Assembly: GCA_963662155.1 (NCBI GenBank)
Contig: OY759261.1
Span: forward strand, 41,042,996-41,106,995
Direction: 5' to 3'
DNA from: Lamellibrachia columna
Taxonomy: Eukaryota; Annelida; Polychaeta; Sabellida; Siboglinidae
Length of the DNA: 64,000 nt
Position numbers and translations under genes: made by a program. The notes below the pieces were generated by a model. That model had not been told where the DNA came from and made no database searches. It saw only the letters and a program-made list of their open reading frames with translations. Shown piece by piece: positions 35,551-47,769 of the stretch. The stretch's first letter is position 1. Each line of letters begins with the position of its first letter.

Positions 35551-36060
35551 CTGGAAATTGGAAAACTTGTATTCACAATAATGCGGCAGGCATTAACGTT
35601 TTCACATTATGGACACCCAATGTTTCATATTATTGAGAGTTCCATGAATAATAAAGTCGTAAAAAATTCAACTGGATTGCTAAAACATATGAGGCGTTCT
35701 GACAGTTCTTCAAATATTCGGTTGTGAAATACTTGCCTGGCTTGGATTGCTATGAGAACACAGCGTTATTATAATTGACCAAACACCAAAACAGCAACGG
35801 ACAATTAACAAAGGACAACGCTGGTTAACTTTGATATCCAGTTACATTCGATGAAAACAAGCAAACGTTCCTGGATAACCGTCACATCAATGCATATGAT
35901 TTTGTTTGTCACTGCACGTAAGATGCTATCATCGTACCGGCGAATGTTATCAGTGGCACTTTGACAAACACGGCCACTTTGATGTCAGGAAACTCGCAGG
36001 GCTTCTTTCGCGATATACTGTTATTTTCATGTTGTGCTAAGCAGATATATTGTTGGAACT
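35551..36060. other. Unassigned region
   Basis: AT-rich spacer without recognised features, ending at the CCCG array. Confidence 0.5.
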
Positions 36061-36077
36061 AGCTAGGCATGCATACC

Positions 36078-36530
36078 CGCCCGCCGCCCGCCCGCCCGCC
36101 CGCCCGCCCGCCCGCCCGCCCGCCCGCCCGCCCGCCCGCCCGCCCGCCCGCCCGCCCGCCCGCCCGCCCGCCCGCCCGCCCGCCCGCCCGCCCGCCCGCC
36201 CGCCCGCCCGCCCGCCCGCCCGCCCGCCCGCCCGCCCGCCCGCCCGCCCGCCCGCCCGCCCGCCCGCCCGCCCGCCCGCCCGCCCGCCCGCCCGCCCGCC
36301 CGCCCGCCCGCCCGCCCGCCCGCCCGCCCGCCCGCCCGCCCGCCCGCCCGCCCGCCCGCCCGCCCGCCCGCCCGCCCGCCCGCCCGCCCGCCCGCCCGCC
36401 CGCCCGCCCGCCCGCCCGCCCGCCCGCCCGCCCGCCCGCCCGCCCGCCCGCCCGCCCGCCCGCCCGCCCGCCCGCCCGCCCGCCCGCACGCACGCACGCC
36501 CGCCCGCACGCCCGCCCGCACGCACGCACA
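36078..36530. repeat. (CCCG)n array, about 0.45 kb
   Basis: About 100 pure CCCG units to 36487, then mixed CGCA/CCCG units. The unit has no T or A, so all six frames stay open as (PPAR)n or (GGRA)n; these are not genes. On the minus strand it is GGGC repeated, a strong G-quadruplex pattern. Confidence 0.98.
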
Positions 36531-36559
36531 GTCATTTTAGTCAATTATATCGTCTCACT

Positions 36560-36790
36560 AAAACTAGCTTGGTCCAGTCTTGACAAGAACACAACAAACG
36601 GTTGTCCGCAACACAGGGTCTGCTCAGAAGAGGTGCTTAGCTCTATTCAAAAGTGTTGCTTACACGCTGCCCATTTTATCTTATCTTTACATTCAGTGCC
36701 TGCGATTAGGGTACGAAAATGTTGTAATGTGTTTCTCATCCGCCTCTGTTTATGTTGTTAGAAGGGAAGCCGTATATTAGTGTTTGTTGC
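36560..36790 (-). repeat. Unit R, copy 5 (reversed, partial)
   Basis: GTGTTGCTTACACGCTGCCC and CCTGCGATTAGGGTACGAAAA with GTGTTTCTCATCC match the reverse complement of 18765-18915. It lies upstream of the FReD gene, so FReD and R point away from each other here too. Confidence 0.7.
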
Positions 36791-36987
36791 AGCGCGTTGT
36801 TTTTAATCATGATACAAATTTAGTTTTTATTTTGATGTTGATGGGTCGTGGTGAGGGCAGCTTGCATTACTGCTGACCAATGACAAGCCAAACAGAAACA
36901 TTTGAGGTTTCTTTGGAAATACAAATCGTAATCGTGCGCGCAGCGCGGAATATTGCCTAAACCGTCAGGCATTCGTTCGAGTGGGAA

Positions 36988-37112
36988 TACAGCAGACGCA
37001 GCAGCAGCAGCTGTAGCAGTAGCAGAAGCAGCAGCAGCAGCAGTAGCAGTATCAGTAGCAGCAGAAGCAGCAGCAGTAGCAGCAACAACATCATCAACAG
37101 CAATAACAAAAA
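36988..37112. repeat. Imperfect (CAG)n tract
   Basis: CAG/TAG/AAG triplets in a row. In reverse complement this is the CTG tract that lies between FReD leader and R at 3349, 13322 and 18637. Confidence 0.95.
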
Positions 37113-37419
37113 AGCAGCAGTAACAACATTACGAATCAGTACTCATAAAGCGCACATCTCCGAACCCATCATGCAAAAACTGTAAATAAACTAAACATTT
37201 CAAAATACAAACAAAAATAATATTGTATCGCCTAGTACTGGATTGACAGTCGCGGTTGATTAAAATAGGGATGTCGTGACGCTTATATCTGACAACAGTG
37301 AATGCACAACATTTCGAGTAGACGAGTATGTAGGTTAGGTGTGGTGGCGCGAGTGGTTGGTAGCCCGTGGTGTGCTGATCTTTATCTACATGCTTTAGAA
37401 CACGATTTGGCTGTCGGCT

Positions 37420-37492
37420 CACTCGAACAGTTGTCGCTAGAGCTACTTCGAGTCTGACGCACCTTCCGCAGTTCTCTCTGTCTTGGGTGATC
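37420..37492 (+). promoter_or_regulatory. FReD gene 5' leader (copy D)
   Basis: GTCGCTAGAGCTACTTCGAG and CGCACCTTCCGCAGTTCTC precede the ATG. They are shared with leader copies A, B and C. No clear TATA box is visible in the preceding 100 bp. Confidence 0.5.
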
Positions 37493-37660
37493 ATGCTTCG
37501 TATTGGCGTTGTTCCCCTGTTGTTGATCAGTTGCGGCTTGACCAATGGCCAAGAGACGGGAATTGGTTTAGGTACCTGCACGTACAGTTTCGTTGTGCAG
37601 AGTCCGTATTGCGGCAAGGACGTGGGCGGTGAAGCTGAGGCCGATATACAAAGACTGCAG
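37493..37660 (+). CDS. FReD gene exon 1, intact copy D
   Basis: 56 codons: a signal peptide with hydrophobic core VVPLLLIS, predicted cleavage after LTNGQ or nearby, then a short mature segment with two cysteines (GTCTYSFVV and SPYCGKD) and an acidic end AEADIQRLQ, followed by donor GTCAGT. A Cys-TYSF segment before a coiled coil is reminiscent of angiopoietin-like N-termini. It is the only intact one among the first-exon copies in the window. Confidence 0.7.
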
Positions 37661-40650
37661 GTCAGTGATCGTTCTACTTTGATTTTCAGCGCGGGACACT
37701 ACAATAACTGGCTAATACCTTCTGCCATTACTACATTGACATAGTCACCCACCATGGACCATTACGGCACCACGCACATTGCTGTGGTAATTACACATTT
37801 GGGGCACTTTTGTACCATATGTATACCGAAGACCAACAGTATATGAATGAAATGGGCTCCAATAAATGTAGCGAATTGTACTCACTGATGTAAGCCTTTA
37901 ATTAGACGGAACCTACTGTGCGTCACATCACAACCATAACAACGTGTTCTACACATTCCTTTCAGTAATGTTTGATATATTTGTCAAGAATAAAAAGAAA
38001 AAATATTACACAAATAGTGATTGCAAGCATTGTATAATGTAATAGGCATACTTATCTGGACTAAAATATGTCAACCTTCTAGGGCACCGTTGAGACCCTA
38101 AAAACCCAGTGACAGCGATGGCCCGTGCGATTTCTGCTATCAAAAGCCGACCGCAATCGAGCGGGGCTGTCGCTGTGTCTACTAAACCTGTATCTGGGAC
38201 TCTAATGGAGGGACAAATGTACGTCTTCATGGGTGAGTATTTATATTTTGCATCTGTTTTCAGAGTAGACATGCATACACCCGATCAGGCCAACTTTTCT
38301 ATGGTTGTAATAATGTATATCACAAATACCTCGAACTGGTTCAAATCGAAACATACCACACCGTGAACGTAGTGTCTTTTTTTACACAGGCGTACGTATT
38401 AATAGGATTAGAGTTGCTTGTGACAGCAACGTTCGGAATCCCTTCAAGTGAATCTAGTATAATGGCTTGTTTCAACATAGCCACGATTTGGTAATGTGTC
38501 TCCTCTGTTTATTAACACCAACTGGGTTACTGTTTACTACAGCTGCGTTGTTATAACCTAGATAGCAATGGCCGTGGAGCATTATTATATATGGAATAAT
38601 GATCGGTGTATGTATTATATGGGGATGTACATTTGATGTGACACCGGCCGGCCGGTCTGTCGGCTGATCGTGGCTGCTTGGCCGTGACTGACCGATCATA
38701 AACCAAGGTGTATGTGTATTTTGGCGTTTGCGAGCGTGCGTGCGTATGTGCATTCTTGTGTGCGCCTTAATGTAGTGTTTATATAGATGTTCACATAATT
38801 TAACTTTCTAGTTTCCGACGCCTTGATGCATACATGTCAACCTGTGATTATCAAACCTGGTCGCTTCACACACACGCGACCGATTACTCCACCCTTCATA
38901 TATAAAGAAACATAGCAAGCACAACTAAGAAATAAAAAAAATATTTATTGATAAAAAAATGAATCGTTGTGTTGAACGCCTGTGCATACGGTTGTAGTCG
39001 ATGATGGCAGTGTTAGCTTTCCATCAGACTTCCTGCGACGGTCCATAACTTTGTAAGTCTGATCAGCTGCAGTTCACTCCTGCTGAAAAAAGGCAGCATC
39101 GGTCTCCCTGGTTAACTCTGATACTCAATCGAAAATGCTTAGAATATGCGTCGCTGTGGGGCAATTCATTAGTTTTGGCAACGTGGCGAACATACATAGG
39201 CCGTTAGGCGAAGTCCGCTTTGCCATGACAGCACAAACAGTATCGAGCCCTGGTCCATCATGCGTCGGTTGTCATGACAAAGAAGTGAAACTTGGCAGTT
39301 ATGATATATAATTGTTTGGGCTAAAAAAAATTTTTACATTGGCAGCTATTTTGAATTTTAGGATATCGTTTTCAGTGTTGCTCATACGCCAGTTAGCCAT
39401 TTAATATACGTGTAAAAAGCAATGGGCTACATGTCCTTCAGACCCTTCACTTGACTTCAAGTACATTTGAAAAACATTATTTGGTGACTTTATGATCACC
39501 ATGATAGTATCCAAAGAGTAACTCTTGCCAGTAGTTTGTCTTCCCCGACCAGTCAGAAATGACGTATTGTTGACAGTGTATTGCATATATAATTGTGAAC
39601 ATGGATACTCGAATAAATGTGTTGTAATGTTTGTTGATTATATTTAATGATTTCCTGCATTCTTGGTCAAAAGAACAATTTTGAAGTTAGTGTGAGCGAG
39701 AATAAATCCGCGTACTTGTCAAATGCGTGCGATGGAAGGATTTGAATATTTATCAATTTAATATATTTCCCATTTTAGCTTACCCACGTGACGTCGCTAT
39801 CAACGTTGTTTATTTCGTGACGACAGCAGTGGAACCAACCAATACGCACATCATTTCTTTCAACCAATCAGAATCAGGTAATGAGCATGCATCATTTATT
39901 ATTTCTATAAATGTGCCTTTGTACTGATACTATGGTGATCAAATATGTTCATGACGTAATGCACGAACAATTGATAGAAAAACATCGAACAACAATTAAA
40001 CTAATTAAAAGTACAATTTGGAATATGGAACAACCTACCAACGTTTCTAGTTACATACTTTCTTTGCTATATCGACTTCTCTGTATTTGTCTTGTCGTCA
40101 CAAACGTTGATCTCATTAATGATCTACATATATTTCTTCCACATCCATGTGCTCTCTCTTTGTCCTAGTCTCAGAGGTAACCCGTTCACATGTTCACAGT
40201 CGTCATCCAGGGCAGACATTTTCTGTTGGAGTCGACACTGCCGCCGTTCCCCGTCTTCTGCACAATTGACAAGTTCATTGTCATCCAACGACGTCGATCT
40301 CCTTTCGATCTCCCATTCAACAGGACGAGGAACGACTACAAGAACGGCTTCGGTGACGTCAGTGGCGAGTTCTGACTCGGACTGGAGAAACTATATCGAA
40401 TCACGAATCAGCCGTACCTGAAATATTCAATTCGGTTGGAGATGAAACTCACATCTGGAGTATTGCATTATTTGGAATATAACGATTTTTACATTGGAGA
40501 TGAGAAAGAACGTTATAAGATAGCGAACATTGGAACTGCTACTGCTAAAACCGTGTCTTATTACATTTACAAAGGACATACATTTTTCACACGTGATAAG
40601 GATACAAGCCGCAAACTCGGTGCTACGTACAACGGATTCTGGTATCACCC

Positions 40651-41245
40651 GACAAGTACAAGCTACAACTATGTACTCTTCAACAGACAAGTACAAGCTA
40701 CAACTATGTACTCCTCAACCGACAAGTACAAGCTACAACTATGTACTCCTCAACCGACAAGTACAAGCTACAACTATGTACTCCTCAACCGACAAGTACA
40801 AGCTACAACTATGTACTCCTCAACCGACAAGTACAAGCTACAACTATGTACTCCTCAACCGACAAGTACAAGCTACAACTATGTACTCCTCAACCGACAA
40901 GTACAAGCTACAACTATGTACTCCTCAACCGACAAGTACAAGCTACAACTATGTACTCCTCAACCGACAAGTACAAGCTACAACTATGTACTCCTCAACC
41001 GACAAGTACAAGCTACAACTATGTACTCCTCAACCGACAAGTACAAGCTACAACTATGTACTCCTCAACCGACAAGTACAAGCTACAACTATGTACTCAT
41101 CAACCGACAAGTACAAGCTACAACTATGTACTCCTCACCCGACAAGTACAAGCTACAACTATGTACTCCTCAACCGACAAGTACAAGCTACAACTATGTA
41201 CTCCTCAACCGACAAGTACAAGCTACAACTATGTACTCCTCAACC
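40651..41245 (+). repeat. 35-bp minisatellite, 17 copies, inside FReD exon
   Basis: Unit GACAAGTACAAGCTACAACT plus ATGTACTCCTCAACC, 17 copies, period exactly 35. Variants occur only at a few sites (CTTCAACA in the first unit, CTCATC, CTCACCC). It begins inside the codons after NGFWYHP and ends before RNVPSWTG. None of the three plus-strand frames contains a stop; the minus strand does. Confidence 0.97.
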
Positions 41246-41434
41246 GCAATGTACCGTCATGGACAGGCATCAGTGGTAGCGTTGCATACACGGAAATCAA
41301 GATTCGGCCAATAGAAGTGTAACACAAATGATTAACGACTAACGTCGATATGCGAATAATGCACAGCATGATGGATGTATCATACTATTATTAAGAAATG
41401 CAGTGTAGCAGCAATTAGCTCAGAAACCAGTGGT

Positions 41435-41732
41435 GGGGGTGTAATGTTATCAGAAGTGTTAGCGATGTAGGTGGATATAATCGTATCAGAAATGTTCACA
41501 ATATCCGTTGATTTAATCATAACATGAATATTGACAGTGGTGGTGTGTGCAATTTTATCAGGAGTGTTAACAATGGAGGTTGGTGTAATCTTATCAGGAG
41601 TATTAGTAATGCCGGTTGGTGTATTATTATCAGCGTTGACGAAGGTGGTCAATGTAATCTTATTCTGGGTGTTACCAATGTTGGTTGGTGTTACTTTATT
41701 AAGTGTGTTTATAATTTGCATCGTCAACACTG
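41435..41732. repeat. Degenerate 36-bp repeat, about 8 copies
   Basis: Consensus AATCTTATCAGGAGTGTTAA then CAATGGAGGTTGGTGT, period near 36, strongly diverged. On the minus strand it gives a 116-codon frame with 12-residue periodicity (NTPDKITPTSIV). It lies 110 bp after the FReD stop. Probably an old minisatellite, not a gene. Confidence 0.75.
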
Positions 41733-41944
41733 TGTAAATTGTTAATCTTATTAAAACACATTACGCAATCATATTGTTGTTTCTGTTGTTGTTATTCGGC
41801 AAGATCGATACTCACTGAACTAATTGGTTGATTGATTGATGGAATGATTGATTAATATATGTTGTATGAGTACAGTGTAACTATATTTTTCTCATAATTA
41901 AAGTATCTCAGTTCTGAAGTCAGCTTAGTTAATTACCTCTCTTT

Positions 41945-42100
41945 CTTTATATGCTGCATGTGTTCTTATCCCAGAGATGTCGGGTTGGAGTTGGAATGAA
42001 CAGATCTGCCAGGGGTGAAGTGAAAAACACTTTGAACCTACTGTGTATATACACAGTAGATAGTTTCATAGAGTTCTCATTCTGGGTCGAAAATTGTTTA
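41945..42100 (+). repeat. SINE tail and palindromic dispersed repeat
   Basis: GAACAGATCTGCCAGGGGTG and AAGTGAAAAACACTTTGAACC resemble the SINE tail at 33030-33060. The palindrome CTACTGTGTATATACACAGTAG and GTTTCATAGAGTTCTCATTC match 8762-8822. Confidence 0.6.
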
Positions 42101-42144
42101 TATATTTATTTTCGATTAGGTTCGGTAGCCGACAGTGAATTACA

Positions 42145-42302
<158 letters not shown>

Positions 42303-42532
42303 TCAACATTTAACTATTCGTACAGAGCGTACTAAAGAGGGAAAGGGTGGTCAAGGCCCGCGTACTATTTTTTTTATGTAGATCGTATCCGAAATATGAC
42401 CACCGTTGCGTCAAGCTGCGCAGCGCAGTAAACTGTAAAGCCGGCGTTACACGAGGCGCTGCCGTCGTATTGCAGCGAGAACGCGAAGCCGTCGCATGCG
42501 ATCATACTGCAGCTTGATCACCTCTTACAACC

Positions 42533-42642
42533 AGTAATGTAATAATCGACCGTTAATGTAGTAAATCGACCGGTAATATAATAATCGACCTGTAATGTAA
42601 TAAATCGACCGGTAATGTAATAAATCTACCAGCAATACAAAT
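42533..42642 (+). repeat. About 20-bp tandem repeat, 5 copies
   Basis: Units like ACCGGTAATGTAATAAATCG with 19-21 bp spacing. Confidence 0.85.
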
Positions 42643-42649
42643 TATGAAG

Positions 42650-43300
42650 ATAATCATTATGCTGCTGATGATGATGATGGTGAATATGATGGTGATAATG
42701 ATGTTAATAATGATGATGTAGAAGGTGATGATGAGGGTAATAAACGATTATGATGACGATGACAATTAAGGGGAGATCTTAGTGGCGATGATAATGATGA
42801 TGATGATGATTATGACGATGATGATGATGATATTTAATATGATGACGGTGATAGTGATGATGATGATAATGATAATGTTGATAACGATGGTGATGATGAG
42901 GGTGATAAATGGTTATGATGATGAGAGGAAGAAGATTAAGATAATTAAGCGGTCTTAGTGATGATGATGATGATGATGATGATGATGACGAAGATGATGA
43001 CAATGAGGGTGATCATTATTACGATGATGAGGACGAAGACAATGAAACCTTCAACCTCATCATCCTTTTCCTCATCGTCATCATCATCCTCATGTTCACC
43101 CTTATAATGGCTAGTCATGCTGACACCCACTCGACGTTCACAAACGTATTATTAACATAGGAATCTCAGAACGAGTGAGCCGCATGTTTTCTGGGAGGAC
43201 ATATGGAATGCCATTCATATAACCTCCCAGGTAACGCACGGCAGTAACTACATGTTGGCAAACAATAGGACGAGTCAGACAGAGTGGTGAGGAAGAAGGG
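42650..43300 (+). repeat. GAT-rich segment, duplicate of 15171-15660
   Basis: Same order of blocks as at 15.2 kb, ending with GAGTGAGCCGCATGTTTTC and GGCAGTAACTACATGTTGGC. The distinctive part is longer here and carries a short CATGCTGACACCCAC segment at 43116. Confidence 0.8.
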
Positions 43301-43611
43301 GGGGTCAATAAAAAGAGTCACCTCAACACATGAAAGAGGTAATATACACTCAATTAAGGGATCATCTGAAACAATTATTTAAGGGAACATTAAAAATGCT
43401 TAATAACTGATCATCATTTGAACAAATTAAGGGGCCATATCAAACAAGTTAGGAGAAATTAACATGCTGACACCCACAAGGTGGGTGTCAGCATGGTTAG
43501 CCGTTATAAGGGTGAACATGAGGTTGATGATGACGATGAGGAGGAGTAGGATGATGAGGCTGAATGTGTTATTGTCTTCGTCCTCATAATCGTAATAATG
43601 ATCACCCTCAT

Positions 43612-43615
<4 letters not shown>
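43007..43615. repeat. Inverted repeat, about 120-bp arms
   Basis: Left arm 43007-43130 (GGGTGATCATTATTACGATG to CATGCTGACACCCAC) is the reverse complement of 43481-43615. The interval holds unique DNA plus TTAAGGGATCAT words. At the inner edge of the right arm sits a perfect 15-bp hairpin. Confidence 0.8.
43463..43495. repeat. Perfect 15-bp stem hairpin, 3-nt loop
   Basis: CATGCTGACACCCAC, AAG, GTGGGTGTCAGCATG. The third occurrence of the same 15-mer is at 43116-43130. Confidence 0.97.
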
Positions 43616-44640
<1,025 letters not shown>

Positions 44641-45390
44641 GTAATGTTTTTATTGTAGATTAAACTTATGCAGGGCAGGATGTTATATAACATTATTTTA
44701 ATATATAAATTAATCAAACGAATCTTCACATTGAGCATAATAAATTAATTGAATCAGCATAATGATGGAGTTGGTTTGCGCAGTGACGACCTCTTGTTGG
44801 GGCTGTATATCCCTCTATATTGCGCAACATCCATGATAAGTCGCATCTACACCCGATCCACCAGACGAAATGGAAAGAGTGCAGCTGGAAAACAGTACAC
44901 CCCAGTGAAAACGTACGACATTCATAGCCAGTTAAAATAACTAAGACAAACACATCAGATACTGTCAAATAAAGTGTGTTTTATCGAGCCATTTTAGCAG
45001 AGGTGATGAATGCGCCACCTGCAGATAAATAGTTGGCAACTACCCATGGGCCGACCGTTGGCCGACCAATTTATTAGATGTCAGATGTCCACAAAAGTTG
45101 TTTCCAACTGTTAGTGGAGAATATAACTTTACGACTACATTTGAGTTGCCAACTGAAAAGCAGTCGCCAACATGATGGCAACTGGATCATCAGTATGGTT
45201 CATGTTGGGTCGTGTACACATTTCAGGAAACTATATCACAGCGGCCCTCTGAGTGGACTGATTTTGAAAAGACGGCATCAGTCCCACCAATTTTCCGTGC
45301 AACATGGAACGTGCGCGGGCTGAAAACAGTGAACAAAAGATACATGAGCCGACATCGGACACCGTGGACAGGTTGGTTGCCCGACCGCAC
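44641..45390. other. Unassigned DNA between the two LINE halves
   Basis: No LINE sequence recognised and no other gene. A few short frames only. Confidence 0.5.
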
Positions 45391-45970
45391 CGGTTCACTT
45401 TTGTCTATAATATGACAAGCAACGTACTGAGATTTGCAGATGACACAAAAGTGTTTAGAAAGGTTAACAATGATGGCGATAAACAACATTTACATCTAGA
45501 CAAATTAAATAAATGGTTTGAAAAAATGGCAAATTCTGGGACAGGACACGGGAACTTGGATGTAAACAATAAAATGAGAGATACAGGTACTACTGTAAAA
45601 GAAAAGGACTTAAGAGTATCAGTAAGCGCTGATATGAAAGTTTCAGAGCAGTGTGGTATTGCAGCTTCAAAGGGTAATCAAAGTGTTGGGTTGATTAGGA
45701 GAAATACAAGGAAAATAATTATTTATTTGTATAAAGCTTATTTGTATTGGCTTGAACGAATACAGAGGAGGGCAACTAAAACAATTTCAGACCCGAGAGA
45801 CCTTATTTATGAAGGACTCCTAAAATAATGTGGTTTAAAAGGAGGTTAAGAGGAGATACAATTGAAGTTGATAAGATATTAAATTGGTATGAAAATATTG
45901 ATAGAAATATTGTTCTCACTCAAGAAAGATAATAGAACTAGAGGACATGAAGCAACATTAGTAAAGGATC
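45391..45970 (+). mobile_element. CR1/Jockey-like LINE, RT second half (plus strand)
   Basis: Begins MTSNVLRFADDTKVFRKV (the ADD catalytic block), then DLNKWFEKMA-like DKLNKWFEKM, KEKDLRVSVSADMKVSEQC and LERIQRRATKTI, the thumb and tail. It continues the same protein exactly where the minus-strand half stops, on the opposite strand. A deletion has removed about 30 residues near IYLYKAYLYWLERIQ. Stop at 45828; remnants to about 45970. Confidence 0.85.
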
Positions 45971-47035
45971 AGTATAGATTGGATATCAGGAAGAACTCGT
46001 TTTCTTGTGTATTATTTCTGAACAGTAATTTGAGAAACAATTGAAGCAAGACATGATAAACTGGATAATACACAATAATATACCAAATAAAGCTTACCGA
46101 CTCAATTACGCAGAGCAGAAGACAGACCAAGCTGGCAAACACTGTGGAAATGACACCCCTCCTCCCGGTCAAGGATTGAAGGTGAAGCTGATGACTATGA
46201 AGACTTTCGTTTTCTGGTGTGTATTTCCGATACCACGGAGGTGTCCCCGGGCAACTCTGAATAGTGGCGGACCTATGCCAGATATGTATGTATGATGGTC
46301 GCGTTTTCGAATCAACCAGTTCACACGTGACTGTATAGAAAACTCATTCGATGTCTGCAGTATACAGTTCGCATACAACAGTGTTTGACTTCTCCCGATC
46401 ACTGAACTGTTAAATTCTTCACTGTATTGCGTTCTCTTGACGTAACATTACATGTCATAGTTCTGCAGAAGCGAGGAACTCTATGCACTTGCGCGTCTCG
46501 CGGTGTACAGAGGGACCATATGTTTACCCATCCATTCATTGGTATCTGCGGGTCGGCGTATTTGAGGGGGGCGAGGGGTGGTCCCCAATTGTGACAGCTG
46601 TGCGCTTAGCAAGGTAGAATGGGCGGGTTAGTAATATCACGCGACTCTTATTTGCATTTGCGCGGAATAACTTATTTTGTTCTCAACTAATGGTTCTCCG
46701 AACGTCCATGTTTGCGTACACACTGTGCTGATGTAGTCACAACCGGTGAAATAGGCAAGCAGTTCCGGCTCGTCCAGTCCGGTTGGGAATATGTTTCTTT
46801 TTACGACAGATAACGGTCCCGGCGATAAATGTGCGGAGGATCAGAAGACGGCACGCAGTAATCATCGATACCCAGACGAAACGAGTTAGCCAGAAATTTG
46901 ATTTCTGGCTAACTCGCTTCCTGTTATCGTCCAACTTGCAATAATTTGCATTCTTGTTATTGTCCCATCGCATAATGATCTATGCACAACTATTCGCTGC
47001 AAGTCGTTACAGTAGCTTCTTCGCACACAAAAACA
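45971..47035. other. Unassigned region with one hairpin
   Basis: No supported gene. Contains the perfect hairpin at 46882-46916. Confidence 0.5.
46882..46916. repeat. Perfect 16-bp stem hairpin, 3-nt loop
   Basis: CGAGTTAGCCAGAAAT, TTG, ATTTCTGGCTAACTCG. It lies in otherwise unremarkable DNA. No T-run follows, so a terminator function is not indicated. Confidence 0.97.
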
Positions 47036-47360
47036 AGTCGATTATTCAGATTGTGATACAAGCACCGAATCTGGCACACGTGTGCTATGACATGTTCTAA
47101 GACAAATGAGAAGTGGATCCCACCGAAATTTGCCTTTGTAGGGGCGTGGCACCATATTCAAAATGACAGCAATGGAATTCAGAAATACATTTCTTTGGGC
47201 GTATCTTCACATCTTATTAAATATTTTGCGATTTATAATGCCAGACAACGGTTTTGACATATGAGGAATCGATTAAGATAAACGTTAATGTGATTGCATG
47301 ATTGTCTGATTTGCACATATACAAAATAGCACCCATTTTTTATTAAATAGAACAATTAGC
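47036..47360 (-). repeat. Dispersed repeat S, reversed copy
   Basis: Reverse complement of 10200-10552: GGGGCGTGGCACCATATTC, CAAAATGACAGCAATGG, GCACATATACAAAATAGCAC. More diverged than the 51480 copy. Confidence 0.75.
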
Positions 47361-47769
47361 ATTGACCTATGCATCTGCATGAACAATCTTTTTTGTGATG
47401 TAGATTGTAGAATACAACTTTTGTTTTACTGTATGTTCATTGTAATCTAACATTGATCTTCAATAAGCGAAAGCTAATAATATGTCCACTTATAATTAAC
47501 ATGTTTGAGTGGCTTTGAATGCAAGACTTGTGATCATCATTCTTTCTTTAAAAAAAACATTATCACATTACAGTGTACTATTGATATGACAATGGTTCGC
47601 CGTTTGTGTAGCTACTGTTAAGCTCACAACATTGTATAATGACAGTTGACATGTATTCAGTTAAACAAAAACACGTGTGCACAGTCTCGTCTAAACTAAA
47701 TTGTCTCGATCAAATTGTTGCATCACTAATTCTGTTATATTATTTAAGAACTCCCATTTATCAGTCACA
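47361..47769. other. Unassigned AT-rich region
   Basis: Nothing recognised between the reversed S repeat and the large relic. Confidence 0.55.

Larger units (their letters stand above)
37493..41322 (+). pseudogene. Four-exon fibrinogen-related protein gene, damaged
   Basis: Exons by eye: 37493-37660 (signal peptide, phase 0 out), 38083-38232, 39779-39877 and 40200-41322, with GT-AG borders and consistent phase 1 at the last two junctions. Exon 1 gives MLRIGVVPLLLISCG, then CTYSFVVQSPYCGKDVG. The last exon is a fibrinogen C-terminal domain: PPFPVFCTIDKFIVIQRR, NDYKNGFGDVSGEF, LGLEKLYRITNQPYLKYSI, FFTRDKD, NGFWY, and EIKIRP at the end. Secreted FReDs act as lectin-like recognition proteins in invertebrates. 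Three defects: a one-base frameshift near 38110 in exon 2, TGA for the conserved Trp at 40373-40375, and a 35-bp repeat expansion. The start at 37493 is chosen because the upstream in-frame codon is GTG. Confidence 0.7.

Noticed and set aside
36050..36761. Long frames (up to 230 codons) of PPAR or GGRA repeats on both strands
   Set aside because: Product of a T- and A-free CCCG tetranucleotide in which no stop is possible; no conserved flank.
40436..41314. 292-codon protein with QATTMYSSTDKYK repeats as a novel gene
   Set aside because: It is the FReD exon running through its minisatellite; the start Met is internal to the domain.
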